Part shown: positions 1 to 7,180 of the stretch, piece by piece
Numbering within the stretch: position 1 is the first letter of the stretch
Layout of the letters: the number at the start of each line of letters is the position of its first letter
NCBI GenBank assembly: GCA_902826505.1
Contig: CADEFG010000002.1
Coordinates: 15,047 to 29,219 of the forward strand
Length of the DNA stretch: 14,173 nt
DNA from: an uncultured Acidobacteriota bacterium
GTDB lineage: Bacteria; Acidobacteriota; Blastocatellia; Pyrinomonadales; Pyrinomonadaceae
Reading direction: 5' to 3'
Position numbers and translations under genes: made by a program
Notes under the pieces: generated by a model
What the model was told of the DNA's origin: nothing
Database searches by the model: none
What the model saw: the letters and a program-made list of their open reading frames with translations, nothing else

Positions 1-47
1 TATGCGAGTAGTGCCGAGATTTCACGTTTGTAACGGTTAAAGTTCAT
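1..47 (-). CDS. Probable sugar ABC transporter permease, N-terminus only (cut by window edge)
   Basis: An ATG at 47..45 opens a frame reading MNFNRYKREISALLA and then leaves the window. It begins 19 bp after the stop of the upstream ABC ATPase gene, on the same strand. CUT2 sugar-transporter permeases commonly start with a short basic stretch of the type K/R-R-E followed by a hydrophobic run, and a permease gene usually follows the double ATPase gene in such operons. With only 15 residues visible the family call rests mainly on position. A clear Shine-Dalgarno is absent; only an A-rich AAAAAG precedes the ATG. If correct, it encodes one of the membrane subunits of the rhamnose importer. Confidence 0.55.
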   Translation of the reverse strand, partial: MNFNRYKREISALLA

Positions 48-66
48 CTTTTTACCGGGAACGCCG

Positions 67-1596
67 TCAGGATGCCGCAGTTCCGTTCGCTTTGCCATTT
101 TCAAAATGTCCGAGCGCGATCGATAAAATTGCGTCCTGCGTCGCTTCCGCGCGGTCGAGAATTTTGACGATCGTCCCGCCGCTCATCACGGCGATGCGAT
201 CCGACATTCCGAGAATTTCCGGCAGTTCCGACGAGATCATCAAAATCGCGACGCCCTGTAACGCGAGTTCGGTCATCAGCTGATGGATTTCCGACTTTGC
301 CCCAACATCGATTCCCTGCGTCGGTTCGTCCAAAATTAAAACCGAAGGCTTTGTCATCAGCCACCGGCTGAGCGCGACCTTTTGCTGGTTGCCGCCCGAA
401 AGCGTCGAAACCGAATTGTGAATCGACAGCGTTTTGACGCCCAAACGCTCGGTATATTCGGCGGCAACTTCTTTTTCGCGCCGGAAATTCATACCGCCAA
501 AACCGCTCAGGATTTTGAGCGAAGCGAGCGTGATATTCGAGCTGATCGGAAATTCCAGAATCACGCCGTGTTTTCTTCGATCTTCGGGCAAATAGGCAAT
601 GCCGAATTCGACCGCTTCCGACGGGTGACCGATGCGGATCGATTTGCCGCGCACCAGAATTTCGCCGCCATCGACCGTTTCCAGACCGAAGATCGTTTTC
701 GCAAGTTCGGTGCGTCCGGCACCGACCAGACCGGCGACGCCGACAATTTCACCGGCGCGAACATTTAAATTTATATTTTTAATTCCGGCAGAGCGCGAAC
801 TGAAATTACGGAGTTCGAAAATGCTTTCGCCGGTTTCGACTTTTTGTTTCGGGTAGATCGCCGAAATTTCGCGCCCGACCATCAGACGAATCAATTCCTG
901 ACGACTGACTTCCGACATTTCGCGGGTTTCAATCGTTTCGCCGTCCCGCAGAACCGTCACGCGGTCGGCAATCTCCGGTAATTCTTCCAAACGGTGCGAA
1001 ATATAGATCATCCCGACACCGCCGGTGCGAAGCTCGCGAATCACGCGAAAAAGATTGTTCGTGTCTTCTTCGGAAAGTGAAGCGGTCGGCTCGTCCAAAA
1101 TCAGGATCTTCGCGTTCGCGCCGAGTGCCCGGGCGATTTCGACCAGCTGCTGCTGCGGCATCGAAAGTTCGCCGGCAAAGGTTTCGGGATTGATCTTCGC
1201 CCCGACTCGTGCGAGCAATTCAGCGGCAGTCTGTCTTCGTTTCTTCCAATTGACAAGCCCGAAAAGCCCCGTCTTTTCCTGACCGATAGCGATATTTTCC
1301 GCCACCGTCAATTCCGGAAAAAGCGCCGGTTGCTGGTAAATCGCCGCGACGCCGAGCGTTTTTGCAAACGCCGGAGAATTCTCCGTGATCGAGTTGCCAC
1401 CGATTTCGATCTCGCCGCCGTCGTATGAAACCGCGCCCGTGATGATCTTGATAAAAGTTGATTTTCCCGCGCCGTTTTCGCCGATCAGCGCATGAATCTC
1501 ACCGGCGCGAAGCTCAAACGAAGCCGACCGCAAAGCGTGAACGCCCGCGTAAGATTTCGTTACATTTTCGGCTTTTAAGAGAATTTCTTTGCTCAT
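67..1596 (-). CDS. Sugar (probably rhamnose) ABC transporter ATP-binding protein, CUT2 family, two NBDs
   Basis: This 509-residue protein energises import of a monosaccharide at the inner face of the membrane. It has two ABC domains in tandem. The first has Walker A GENGAGKST (39-47), a degenerate signature LSMPQQQ (144-150) and Walker B ILILDEP (164-170). The second has a Walker A-like loop GAGRTE without the lysine (292-297), a canonical signature LSGGNQQ (399-405) and Walker B VLILDEP (419-425). Loss of the second P-loop lysine is normal for CUT2 ATPases (RbsA, MglA, rhizobial RhaT), and the length is typical. The ATG directly abuts the lutC stop (TAA then ATG, no spacer), so translation is probably coupled. 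Placement in a rhamnose catabolic operon makes rhamnose the likely substrate, but sequence alone cannot exclude another sugar. In Rhizobium the equivalent gene is called rhaT; that name also denotes an unrelated E. coli symporter, so no symbol is given. Confidence 0.93.
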   Translation of the reverse strand: MSKEILLKAENVTKSYAGVHALRSASFELRAGEIHALIGENGAGKSTFIKIITGAVSYDGGEIEIGGNSITENSPAFAKTLGVAAIYQQPALFPELTVAENIAIGQEKTGLFGLVNWKKRRQTAAELLARVGAKINPETFAGELSMPQQQLVEIARALGANAKILILDEPTASLSEEDTNNLFRVIRELRTGGVGMIYISHRLEELPEIADRVTVLRDGETIETREMSEVSRQELIRLMVGREISAIYPKQKVETGESIFELRNFSSRSAGIKNINLNVRAGEIVGVAGLVGAGRTELAKTIFGLETVDGGEILVRGKSIRIGHPSEAVEFGIAYLPEDRRKHGVILEFPISSNITLASLKILSGFGGMNFRREKEVAAEYTERLGVKTLSIHNSVSTLSGGNQQKVALSRWLMTKPSVLILDEPTQGIDVGAKSEIHQLMTELALQGVAILMISSELPEILGMSDRIAVMSGGTIVKILDRAEATQDAILSIALGHFENGKANGTAAS

Positions 1597-2283
1597 TTAA
1601 TTTTCCGCTTCTTCCGTTTTATCGATCAAGATCACAATGAGTTCGCCCGGACCGTGAACGCCGATCGCGAGCGTTAATTCGATGTCCGAAGTCCGCGACG
1701 CACCCGTAATAAAAGTTATCGTGCGGCTCAAGCTTTGCTGCACAAGCTCTAAAATCTCGCCGAGAGTCTGGCGAATTTGCCCTGCTTCCAAAATGCAAAC
1801 GTGAACCGGCGGGACAAGCGACGCGAGGCGATGCCGTTCGCTTTCCGATTCCAAAACAAGCGTTCCGGTTTCGGCAATCGCCCATTGCGCGCCGGTGATT
1901 CCCAGATCGCATTCAAACAACCGGTCGGCAGAAGCATTTTCAATAAATTCGGCGTCCATTTTCAGAAATCCGACGATTTTTTCGACGAGCGGCGAATCGG
2001 AAACTGCAATTTTTCGAGCTTTTTTTTCGCCGATCATCATTAACAAAATTTCCGCCGCTTCCGATTCATCATAAACGATCGAAAAATTTCCGCCGACCGA
2101 TTCGAGATTTTTGCGAAAATTTTCGATCAGATTTTCCGTTGAAAGTTCGGGTAAAACCGGAGTCGTAAAAGTTGAATCCTTCGGCGCGTGATGCGCGTGA
2201 TGCGCCGCGTCAAACGGCAAACTCGCCGCCAGATTTTGACGGATTGAGGCGAAAATCGCTGATTTTGCTTCCGAATTATTCAT
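1597..2283 (-). CDS. lutC: LutC, lactate utilization protein C (LUD domain)
   Basis: 228 residues, the usual size of LutC/YkgG. It is a cytoplasmic subunit of the LutABC iron-sulfur complex that oxidises L-lactate to pyruvate. The N-terminal half is a variable helical segment with a His/Ala-rich stretch (AHHAHHAP). The C-terminal half has LUD-domain landmarks: the ITGAQWAIAETGTLVLESES segment, and a terminal region with ASRTSDIELTLAIGVHGPGEL, which is highly typical of LutC. No cysteine cluster is present, as expected for this subunit. The ATG at 2283 is preceded by AAAGG at about -14, one of the few recognisable Shine-Dalgarno-like sequences in the window. Its stop directly abuts the ABC ATPase start. 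The gene is last in the lutA-lutB-lutC series; the lutB-lutC gap holds a 23-bp inverted repeat. Confidence 0.93.
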   Translation of the reverse strand: MNNSEAKSAIFASIRQNLAASLPFDAAHHAHHAPKDSTFTTPVLPELSTENLIENFRKNLESVGGNFSIVYDESEAAEILLMMIGEKKARKIAVSDSPLVEKIVGFLKMDAEFIENASADRLFECDLGITGAQWAIAETGTLVLESESERHRLASLVPPVHVCILEAGQIRQTLGEILELVQQSLSRTITFITGASRTSDIELTLAIGVHGPGELIVILIDKTEEAEN

Positions 2284-2310
2284 TCAATCAATTTACCTTT
2301 CAGAACAACA

Positions 2311-2393
2311 TCAGGAGAGCGAGCGGTCGCGAGACTGTTTACATAATTAATTGACGATCAGTGCAGATGACTCGCGACCGCTCGCTCTCCTGA
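2311..2393. repeat. Intergenic inverted repeat B, 23-bp perfect arms (lutB/lutC gap)
   Basis: Arms at 2311-2333 and 2371-2393 are perfect reverse complements over 23 bp, with a 37-nt loop. The core is GAGAGCGAGCGGTCGCGAG. The left copy is preceded by CAGAAC, and the core AGCGAGCGGT resembles AGCGGGCGGT of the other GC-rich elements in this window, so it may be a diverged relative. It lies between lutB (stop 2408-2410) and lutC (start 2283). The transcript would form a very stable hairpin. A T-run lies before rather than after the hairpin in the direction of transcription, so it is not a standard intrinsic terminator. Confidence 0.9.
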
Positions 2394-2407
2394 CTGCCGA
2401 AAAAAAA

Positions 2408-3856
2408 TCATTTGTTCTCCAAATCGCTTTTCCAAATCTCACGAAACGATTTCGGCGCGACGGTCGGCGCATCACGCCACGCCGTCCACGCACCGAGTGG
2501 CGGGGCGAGTTTTGCCAGAAATCCGCTCGTTTTGCCGATCTTTCCGTCCTTCGCGACAAACTTTTGCAGCAGCCGCGAGATTTTTGTGCCAAGTTTATAA
2601 AACTCCGGACGCGACCACGCGAACGAATAAAACCCGAACGCGAGTTTCTCGGAAAACTTATGCGTCGAAGTTTCCGTCACGCCCTCGGCGATTTCGGCGC
2701 GCAGATGCAAAAGCAGTTCGGGAATGTCGATTTTGACCGGACAAACTTCGCGGCACGCGCCGCACAAACTCGACGCGAACGGCAATTGCTTTGTCTTGCC
2801 GATGCCGACCAGCTGCGGCGTGATGACCGCGCCGATCGGTCCCGGATAAACCGAACCGTACGCGTGACCGCCGATCTGTTGATAAACCGGGCAAGCATTC
2901 AAACACGCGCCGCAGCGGATACAAGCCAAGCTTTGCCGCGTCGTCGGATGCGCGAGCATTCGCGAGCGACCGTTGTCCATCAAAATTATATGCACTTCCG
3001 CCGGTCCTTCGTCCGTCGCATTTCGTTTCGTGCCGGTGATCAACGATTGATAAGTCGTCAGACGTTGTCCGGTTCCCGAACGCGGCAGCAGTTTCAAAAA
3101 AACATCCAGATCCGTGAAACGCGGAACGACCTTTTCGATCCCCATGAGCGCGATATGCGTTTTCGGCAAGCTCGTCGTCAAGCGGATATTTCCTTCGTTT
3201 TCAAGAATTAAAATCGTGCCGGTTTCCGCGACGCCAAAATTCACGCCGCTGATCCCAACCTCGGCTTCGGCAAAGCGTGTGCGCAAGATCCGCCGCGCCG
3301 TTTTCGTCAAAACATCGACATCGTCGGATTTTTCGATCCCGACCTTTTCGACAAACAGATCGGCGATCTGCCCTTTTGTTTTATGGATCGCCGGAACGAC
3401 GATGTGCGACGGCGTTTCGCCCGCGAGTTGGATGATCCATTCGCCCAAATCGGTCTCGACCGGATCAATGCCCGTTTTTTCGAGCGCCGCATTGAGATGA
3501 ATTTCTTCGGTCGCCATACTTTTCGATTTGACGATCTTTGTCGCATCGCGTTCTTTCAGCAATTCTAATACGATCGCGCAGGCTTCGCGCCCGTCGCGCG
3601 CCCAATGGATTTGCGCGCCCGCTTTTTCGGCGTTGTCGGCAAAATCCGTCAGGTATTTATCGAGATGCGCGAGCGTTTCGTCCTTGATCGACCGCGCCCG
3701 TTCGCGCAAGTCTTCCCAATTTTCAACCGTCGCGATCGCCGCCTGCCGCCGTTCGCCAAACGTGACCGCGAGATTTTTCAGCGCACCGCGAAGCTGCGTG
3801 TCCGCAAGCGCGGCACGCGCATTCTGGTCAAAAGTTTCGGCGGTCAAATGTTCCAT
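2408..3856 (-). CDS. lutB: LutB, lactate utilization iron-sulfur protein B
   Basis: 482 residues, typical of LutB/YkgF. It is the iron-sulfur and LUD-domain subunit of the LutABC complex converting L-lactate to pyruvate. The N-terminal LUD domain covers about residues 70-300 (GVNFGVAETGTILILENEGN around 204-223). A bacterial ferredoxin-like region follows with CIRCGACLNACP (C312, C315, C318, C322) and CGACREVCP (C365, C368, C372), the ligands of the [4Fe-4S] clusters. The N-terminus (FDQNARAALADTQLRGAL) matches the family, supporting the ATG at 3856. That start is unusual: the base just upstream begins the arm of a 31-bp inverted repeat, leaving no room for a separate ribosome-binding site. 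The gene sits between lutA (99-bp gap) and lutC (124-bp gap). A role in disposing of lactate from rhamnose is inferred from context. Confidence 0.95.
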   Translation of the reverse strand: MEHLTAETFDQNARAALADTQLRGALKNLAVTFGERRQAAIATVENWEDLRERARSIKDETLAHLDKYLTDFADNAEKAGAQIHWARDGREACAIVLELLKERDATKIVKSKSMATEEIHLNAALEKTGIDPVETDLGEWIIQLAGETPSHIVVPAIHKTKGQIADLFVEKVGIEKSDDVDVLTKTARRILRTRFAEAEVGISGVNFGVAETGTILILENEGNIRLTTSLPKTHIALMGIEKVVPRFTDLDVFLKLLPRSGTGQRLTTYQSLITGTKRNATDEGPAEVHIILMDNGRSRMLAHPTTRQSLACIRCGACLNACPVYQQIGGHAYGSVYPGPIGAVITPQLVGIGKTKQLPFASSLCGACREVCPVKIDIPELLLHLRAEIAEGVTETSTHKFSEKLAFGFYSFAWSRPEFYKLGTKISRLLQKFVAKDGKIGKTSGFLAKLAPPLGAWTAWRDAPTVAPKSFREIWKSDLENK

Positions 3857-3857
3857 T

Positions 3858-3955
3858 GTCAGAACCGTCTGCGGTAGCGGGCGGTTTATTTTTTTATATC
3901 TTGTGTAATTTCAATCTTGAGAATTAAACCGCCCGCTACCGCAGGCAGTTCTGAC
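3858..3955. repeat. Intergenic inverted repeat A1, ~31-bp arms (lutA/lutB gap)
   Basis: Arms at 3858-3888 and 3925-3955 pair over 31 positions with two mismatches; the loop is 36 nt and AT-rich. The arm starts GTCAGAAC and contains CTGCGGTAGCGGGCGGTTTA. The same sequence family occurs at 8489-8587. The element fills almost the whole gap: one arm ends 1 nt from the lutB start codon, the other abuts the lutA stop codon. It resembles paired REP/BIME-type elements in layout; no transposase is present here. Confidence 0.93.
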
Positions 3956-4681
3956 TTATTCTTGCGCCGCCAAAATTTCGGCAATATGCATCGGTTTCGC
4001 TTTCGATCCGAGTCTTGATAATCTGCCGCCGATCTGCATCAGACAACTGGCGTCGCAAGCGACGACGGCGTCGGCACCCGATTTTTCGATCTCGGCGATT
4101 TTATTATCAAGAATCGCGACGGAAATTTCCGGATATTTGACCGCGAAAGTTCCGCCGAAACCGCAGCAGACATCGGCGTTTTTGAGCTCGACAAACTCGG
4201 CATTGCGGACGTTTTTCAAAAGTTTGCGCGGTTCGTCGCGCACGTTCAGATCGCGCAAACCGTGACACGCATCGTGCCACGTCAGCTTTCCCGAAAAACT
4301 CGCGTTCGTATCTTCGATCTTCAAAACATTGACCAAAAAAGCGCTGAACTCGTAGGTTTTCGCGGCAATCCGCGCGGCGCGACTGCGCCAATTTTCATCT
4401 TCCGCGAAAAGCTCGTCAAAATGTTTGACCATCGCCGTGCAGGACCCCGACGGCGAAACGATAAAATCGGCGTCCGATTCTTCGAAAATCTCGATAAAAC
4501 GTTTCGCAAACTTGCGCGCTTCCGTGCGATAACCTGTATTAAAAGCCGGTTGACCGCAGCAGGTTTGGCGTTCGTCAAAAACGACTTCGCAACCGGCGCG
4601 GCGCAAAACCTCGACCGTCGCTTTGCCGACTTGCGGGCATAATTGGTCGACCAAACAGGTGATAAATAACGAAATTTTCAC
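3956..4681 (-). CDS. lutA: LutA, lactate utilization protein A (CCG-domain subunit)
   Basis: 241 residues, the standard length of LutA/YkgE. It carries two cysteine-rich CCG domains: C41-C42-G43 in RQTCCGQPAFNTG, and C172-C173-G174 in VCCGFGGTFAVKYPEIS. C139 (HDACHGLRDL) and C213 (CDASCLMQ) complete the second and final motifs. Such domains bind an iron-sulfur or heterodisulfide-type centre. LutA works with LutB and LutC in L-lactate oxidation. The start is a GTG at 4681; its GTGAAAA sequence is itself a unit of the GTGAAAAA repeats filling the upstream gap. No Shine-Dalgarno is visible. The family N-terminus (ISLFITCLVDQLCPQVG) begins immediately after it, so this start is well supported. 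Confidence 0.94.
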   Translation of the reverse strand: MKISLFITCLVDQLCPQVGKATVEVLRRAGCEVVFDERQTCCGQPAFNTGYRTEARKFAKRFIEIFEESDADFIVSPSGSCTAMVKHFDELFAEDENWRSRAARIAAKTYEFSAFLVNVLKIEDTNASFSGKLTWHDACHGLRDLNVRDEPRKLLKNVRNAEFVELKNADVCCGFGGTFAVKYPEISVAILDNKIAEIEKSGADAVVACDASCLMQIGGRLSRLGSKAKPMHIAEILAAQE

Positions 4682-4691
4682 TTTTTGTAAG

Positions 4692-4788
4692 GTGAAAAGG
4701 TGGAAAAGGATAAAAGTGCAAAAGTTTTGGTCATCAAATTAGCAAACTGTTTTCACTTTTTCACTTTTTCACTTTTCAACTTTTTCAC
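4692..4788. repeat. Intergenic repeat C: tandem GTGAAAAA units in imperfect inverted arrangement (lutA/CE12 gap)
   Basis: On the plus strand 4750-4788 is five tandem units of 7-8 nt (TTTTCAC, TTTTTCAC, TTTTTCAC, TTTTCAAC, TTTTTCAC). On the opposite side of the gap, 4692-4725 carries four degenerate units of the reverse complement (GTGAAAAG, GTGGAAAAG, GATAAAAG, TGCAAAAG). The two arrays can pair as an imperfect stem around a short loop. The stop codon of the acetylesterase (TGA at 4787-4785) lies within the last unit, so the array begins inside the gene's end. Confidence 0.85.
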
Positions 4789-5603
4789 TCCGATCCCTTT
4801 TTCACGAGATATTTCTTCAACGGATTTTTCTTCAATTTCTGCAAACCTTCGACGACCGATTCGGCGTTAAGGCGCGCGCCCGCAGGCGACGTGTGCGTGT
4901 GGTCTTTGGTCGTAAAATATTCCGCGCCGACCTTTTTCTCGTCTTCTTTTTCAAATTTTTGCGCCGTAATTTCGTTCAGGTCAACAAACAAAACCTTTTG
5001 ACTTTCCGCCGTTTCACGCGCCCATTTGCCGTAAGATTCGTTTTCGCGTTTTACTTTTCCGTCTTTCCAAACATTGCGCGGAACGGGCGAAAGCACGATC
5101 GCCGTCGCGCCTTTCGCTTTCGCGTCGGCGATAAATTTGCGCAAATACCAGCCAAAGGTGTGAATCGTTTCAGGCTTTCCGTTCGCGCCCGTAATGTCCC
5201 GGGTTTCTTCGCCGGTGCCGCGAATCGAACCGCGAAATTTTTCTTTGTCGATCGCTCCGCCATCGTTGTGACCAAACTGCATCAAGACAAAATCGCCCGG
5301 CTTTATTTCGTTCAAAACCTGTTCCCATAAGCCTTCGGTGAAAAATGTCCGCGAGCTTCGCCCGCCGCGTGCGCGGTTCGCGATATTGATCTTCGTTTTA
5401 TCAAACAGATCGCCGATCACATTTCCCCAACCCTGAAAACCTTCGCTCGAATTATTGACGGTCGAATCGCCGATGATAAACAGCGTCGGGAGAGGCTTTT
5501 CACTTTTTTGATCCGTTTTTTTCTGAGCCTCAATATTAACAATAAACATCGAACCGGCGAGCAAAAGAAATCCGAAAATTTTCACCAACAAACTTTGTTT
5601 CAT
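4785..5603 (-). CDS. Secreted SGNH-hydrolase, rhamnogalacturonan acetylesterase-like (CE12)
   Basis: 272 residues from the ATG at 5603. Residues 1-26 form a signal peptide (basic MKQSLLVK, hydrophobic core, cleavage probably near IEAQ), so the enzyme acts outside the cytoplasm; cleavage to the periplasm or exterior cannot be told apart. SGNH blocks are in order: IIGDSTVNN (catalytic S47), NRARGGRSSRTF (oxyanion Gly, 77-88), QFGHNDGG (N113) and DHTHTS (D234, H237). The GDSTV and GHND forms are those of CE12 rhamnogalacturonan acetylesterases (YesT/RhgT type), which remove acetyl groups from galacturonate in rhamnogalacturonan I. A longer frame extends upstream to 5786, but that part overlaps rhaB and would bury the signal peptide, so it is rejected. 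It follows rhaB by 16 bp, consistent with co-transcription. Substrate is inferred from family and context. Confidence 0.88.
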   Translation of the reverse strand: MKQSLLVKIFGFLLLAGSMFIVNIEAQKKTDQKSEKPLPTLFIIGDSTVNNSSEGFQGWGNVIGDLFDKTKINIANRARGGRSSRTFFTEGLWEQVLNEIKPGDFVLMQFGHNDGGAIDKEKFRGSIRGTGEETRDITGANGKPETIHTFGWYLRKFIADAKAKGATAIVLSPVPRNVWKDGKVKRENESYGKWARETAESQKVLFVDLNEITAQKFEKEDEKKVGAEYFTTKDHTHTSPAGARLNAESVVEGLQKLKKNPLKKYLVKKGSE

Positions 5604-5619
5604 AAATTTCGTGCCCGTT

Positions 5620-7104
5620 TCAGCCGACGAACCGGGCTTCGATTTCGGCGTAAAGTTTTGCCGCCGCCGCAATTTCCGAAGATTTTTGCGGGGCAAATTC
5701 GCTGAACGAAAAATTTTCTTTGACGTGCCGCCGCGCTTTGGATAAATCGGCAAAGCGTCCGGCGGAGATCGCCTGCACAAGCGCATTTCCCGTAACGGTC
5801 GCTTCGGTCAAACCGGCTTGAACTTTGAGCCCGCTCGCGTTTGCCGTCATTTGATTCAAATATTCGTTGCGCCCGCCGCCGCCGATAATTTGAATGCTTT
5901 CAAGCTTTTGCGCGGTCAATTTTTCAATCGTTCGCAAAATCGAAGCATAGCGAAAAGCCAGCGAATCGAAAATGATCTTGCAAATTACTGGCGGATTTTC
6001 AATAAAAGTTTGACCGCTTTCGCGCATTTGTCCGGCGATTGCCTTGAGCATTTCGGGCGGATTTAAAAACCGCTCGTCGTCCGGGAATATAAACCCCTGA
6101 AACTCTTTGATGGAGCTGGTTTCGCGCAAAAGATCAGCGTATTCGACAGCTTTTCCAAGCGCTTTCCATTCTTTGCGGCACGATTCGAAAAGCCACAGAC
6201 CCATGACGTTTTTCAAAAAGCGGATCGTCCCCGCCGCGCCGCCTTCGTTCGTAAAATTCTCGCACGCAACTTCTTTATTTATCAAAACTTCCGTTAGTTC
6301 GACACCGACCAGAGACCAGGTTCCCGAAGAAATAAAAGCCTGATTTTCGGCAAGCGGCGCACCCGCGACGGCGCTGCCCGTGTCGTGCGTGGCGGGCGCG
6401 ACGACGCGAACGTTTTCGAGATTCAATGCGGCGGCGATTTCAGTTTTCAAAAATCCCAGATCGGTTCCCGGCGAAATGATTTCCGGTAAAAGTTTTGCCG
6501 GGAATTTCAGCTTTTCAAATATTTCAACATCCCAATTTTTGCTTTCCGCATTCAAAAATTGCGTCGTCGTCGCGTTCGTATATTCGGCAAAGGCTTTTCC
6601 GGTCAGAAAATAATTTATCAAATCCGGCAAAAGCAAAAGTTTAGCGGCTTTTTTCAACTCGCCATGATCCGCAAAAACCTGAAAAAGCGTGTTGAAATTT
6701 AAAAATTGAATTCCCGTTCTTTCAAAGATCGCGGCGCGCGAAACTTTTTCAAAAACCTTTTCCATCGCGCCGACGGTTCGCGCGTCGCGATAACAAATCG
6801 GGTTCGAGACCAATTCGCCGCGCTCGTCAATTAACCCGTAATCGACGCCCCAACTGTCTACGCCGAGGCTGTAAATCTTTCGATCTAATTCTTTTGCGCG
6901 TTCACCGGCTTTTTTTAAGCCTGTTTTTATCTCGCTGAAAATCGTCGCAAAATCCCATCGTAAATGATTTTCTTCCTCGCGCGGCGGATAACCGAAACGG
7001 TGGATTTCTTCCAGCAGAAATTCATTTTCAGCCAGTCCGCAAAGAAAAACCCTGCCGCTTCCCGCGCCCAGATCAACTGCGATGTAAAGATTTTCATTGA
7101 CCAT
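5620..7104 (-). CDS. rhaB: Rhamnulokinase RhaB (FGGY kinase)
   Basis: 494 residues, full length for RhaB. It phosphorylates L-rhamnulose to L-rhamnulose-1-phosphate with ATP in the cytoplasm. N-terminal actin-fold landmarks are AVDLGAGSGRVFL (phosphate loop, 9-21) and LGVDSWGVDYGLID (80-93, sugar binding). The likely catalytic aspartate is D241 in ATHDTGSAVAG, aligning with D237 of E. coli RhaB. C-terminal nucleotide-binding motifs are SSGTWSLVG and IIGGGGRNEYLNQMTANASG. The ATG at 7104 lies inside the TGATAAATG repeat filling the gap to rhaI, with no Shine-Dalgarno; the family N-terminus begins a few residues later, so the start is reasonable. It is between rhaI (76-bp gap) and the acetylesterase (16-bp gap). 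Confidence 0.95.
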   Translation of the reverse strand: MVNENLYIAVDLGAGSGRVFLCGLAENEFLLEEIHRFGYPPREEENHLRWDFATIFSEIKTGLKKAGERAKELDRKIYSLGVDSWGVDYGLIDERGELVSNPICYRDARTVGAMEKVFEKVSRAAIFERTGIQFLNFNTLFQVFADHGELKKAAKLLLLPDLINYFLTGKAFAEYTNATTTQFLNAESKNWDVEIFEKLKFPAKLLPEIISPGTDLGFLKTEIAAALNLENVRVVAPATHDTGSAVAGAPLAENQAFISSGTWSLVGVELTEVLINKEVACENFTNEGGAAGTIRFLKNVMGLWLFESCRKEWKALGKAVEYADLLRETSSIKEFQGFIFPDDERFLNPPEMLKAIAGQMRESGQTFIENPPVICKIIFDSLAFRYASILRTIEKLTAQKLESIQIIGGGGRNEYLNQMTANASGLKVQAGLTEATVTGNALVQAISAGRFADLSKARRHVKENFSFSEFAPQKSSEIAAAAKLYAEIEARFVG

Positions 7105-7178
7105 TTATCAATTATCATTTATCACCGAACACTTATCTGATTTCTTGAATGATAAATGATAAATGCTGAATGATAAAA
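7102..7178. repeat. Intergenic repeat D: 7-bp periodic TTATCAN units, inverted (rhaB/rhaI gap)
   Basis: The left side holds tandem heptamers TTATCAA, TTATCAT, TTATCAC (from about 7105), and the right side holds ATGATAA, ATGATAA, ATGCTGA, ATGATAA (7149-7176). A perfect 13-bp inverted repeat is formed by 7112-7124 and 7150-7162 around a 25-nt loop. The element occupies essentially the whole 76-bp gap and supplies the ATG of rhaB. Confidence 0.85.
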
Positions 7179-7180
7179 GT

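Noticed and set aside
2351..3211. Long plus-strand open frame of 286 codons
   Set aside because: It is antisense to lutB, whose family motifs are clear; the frame is rich in Arg and Phe with no domain, as expected for a shadow frame.
3857..3955. Inverted repeat as an intrinsic terminator between lutA and lutB
   Set aside because: The loop is long, no T-run follows the stem in the transcribed direction, and termination here would cut lutA from lutB and lutC, which function together.
4750..4788. Tandem short units as a CRISPR array
   Set aside because: Units are 7-8 bp and directly adjacent with no spacers, and no cas gene is present.
5604..5786. N-terminal extension of the acetylesterase frame to 5786
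   Set aside because: It overlaps the end of rhaB, is highly basic, and would place the clear signal peptide at an internal position.
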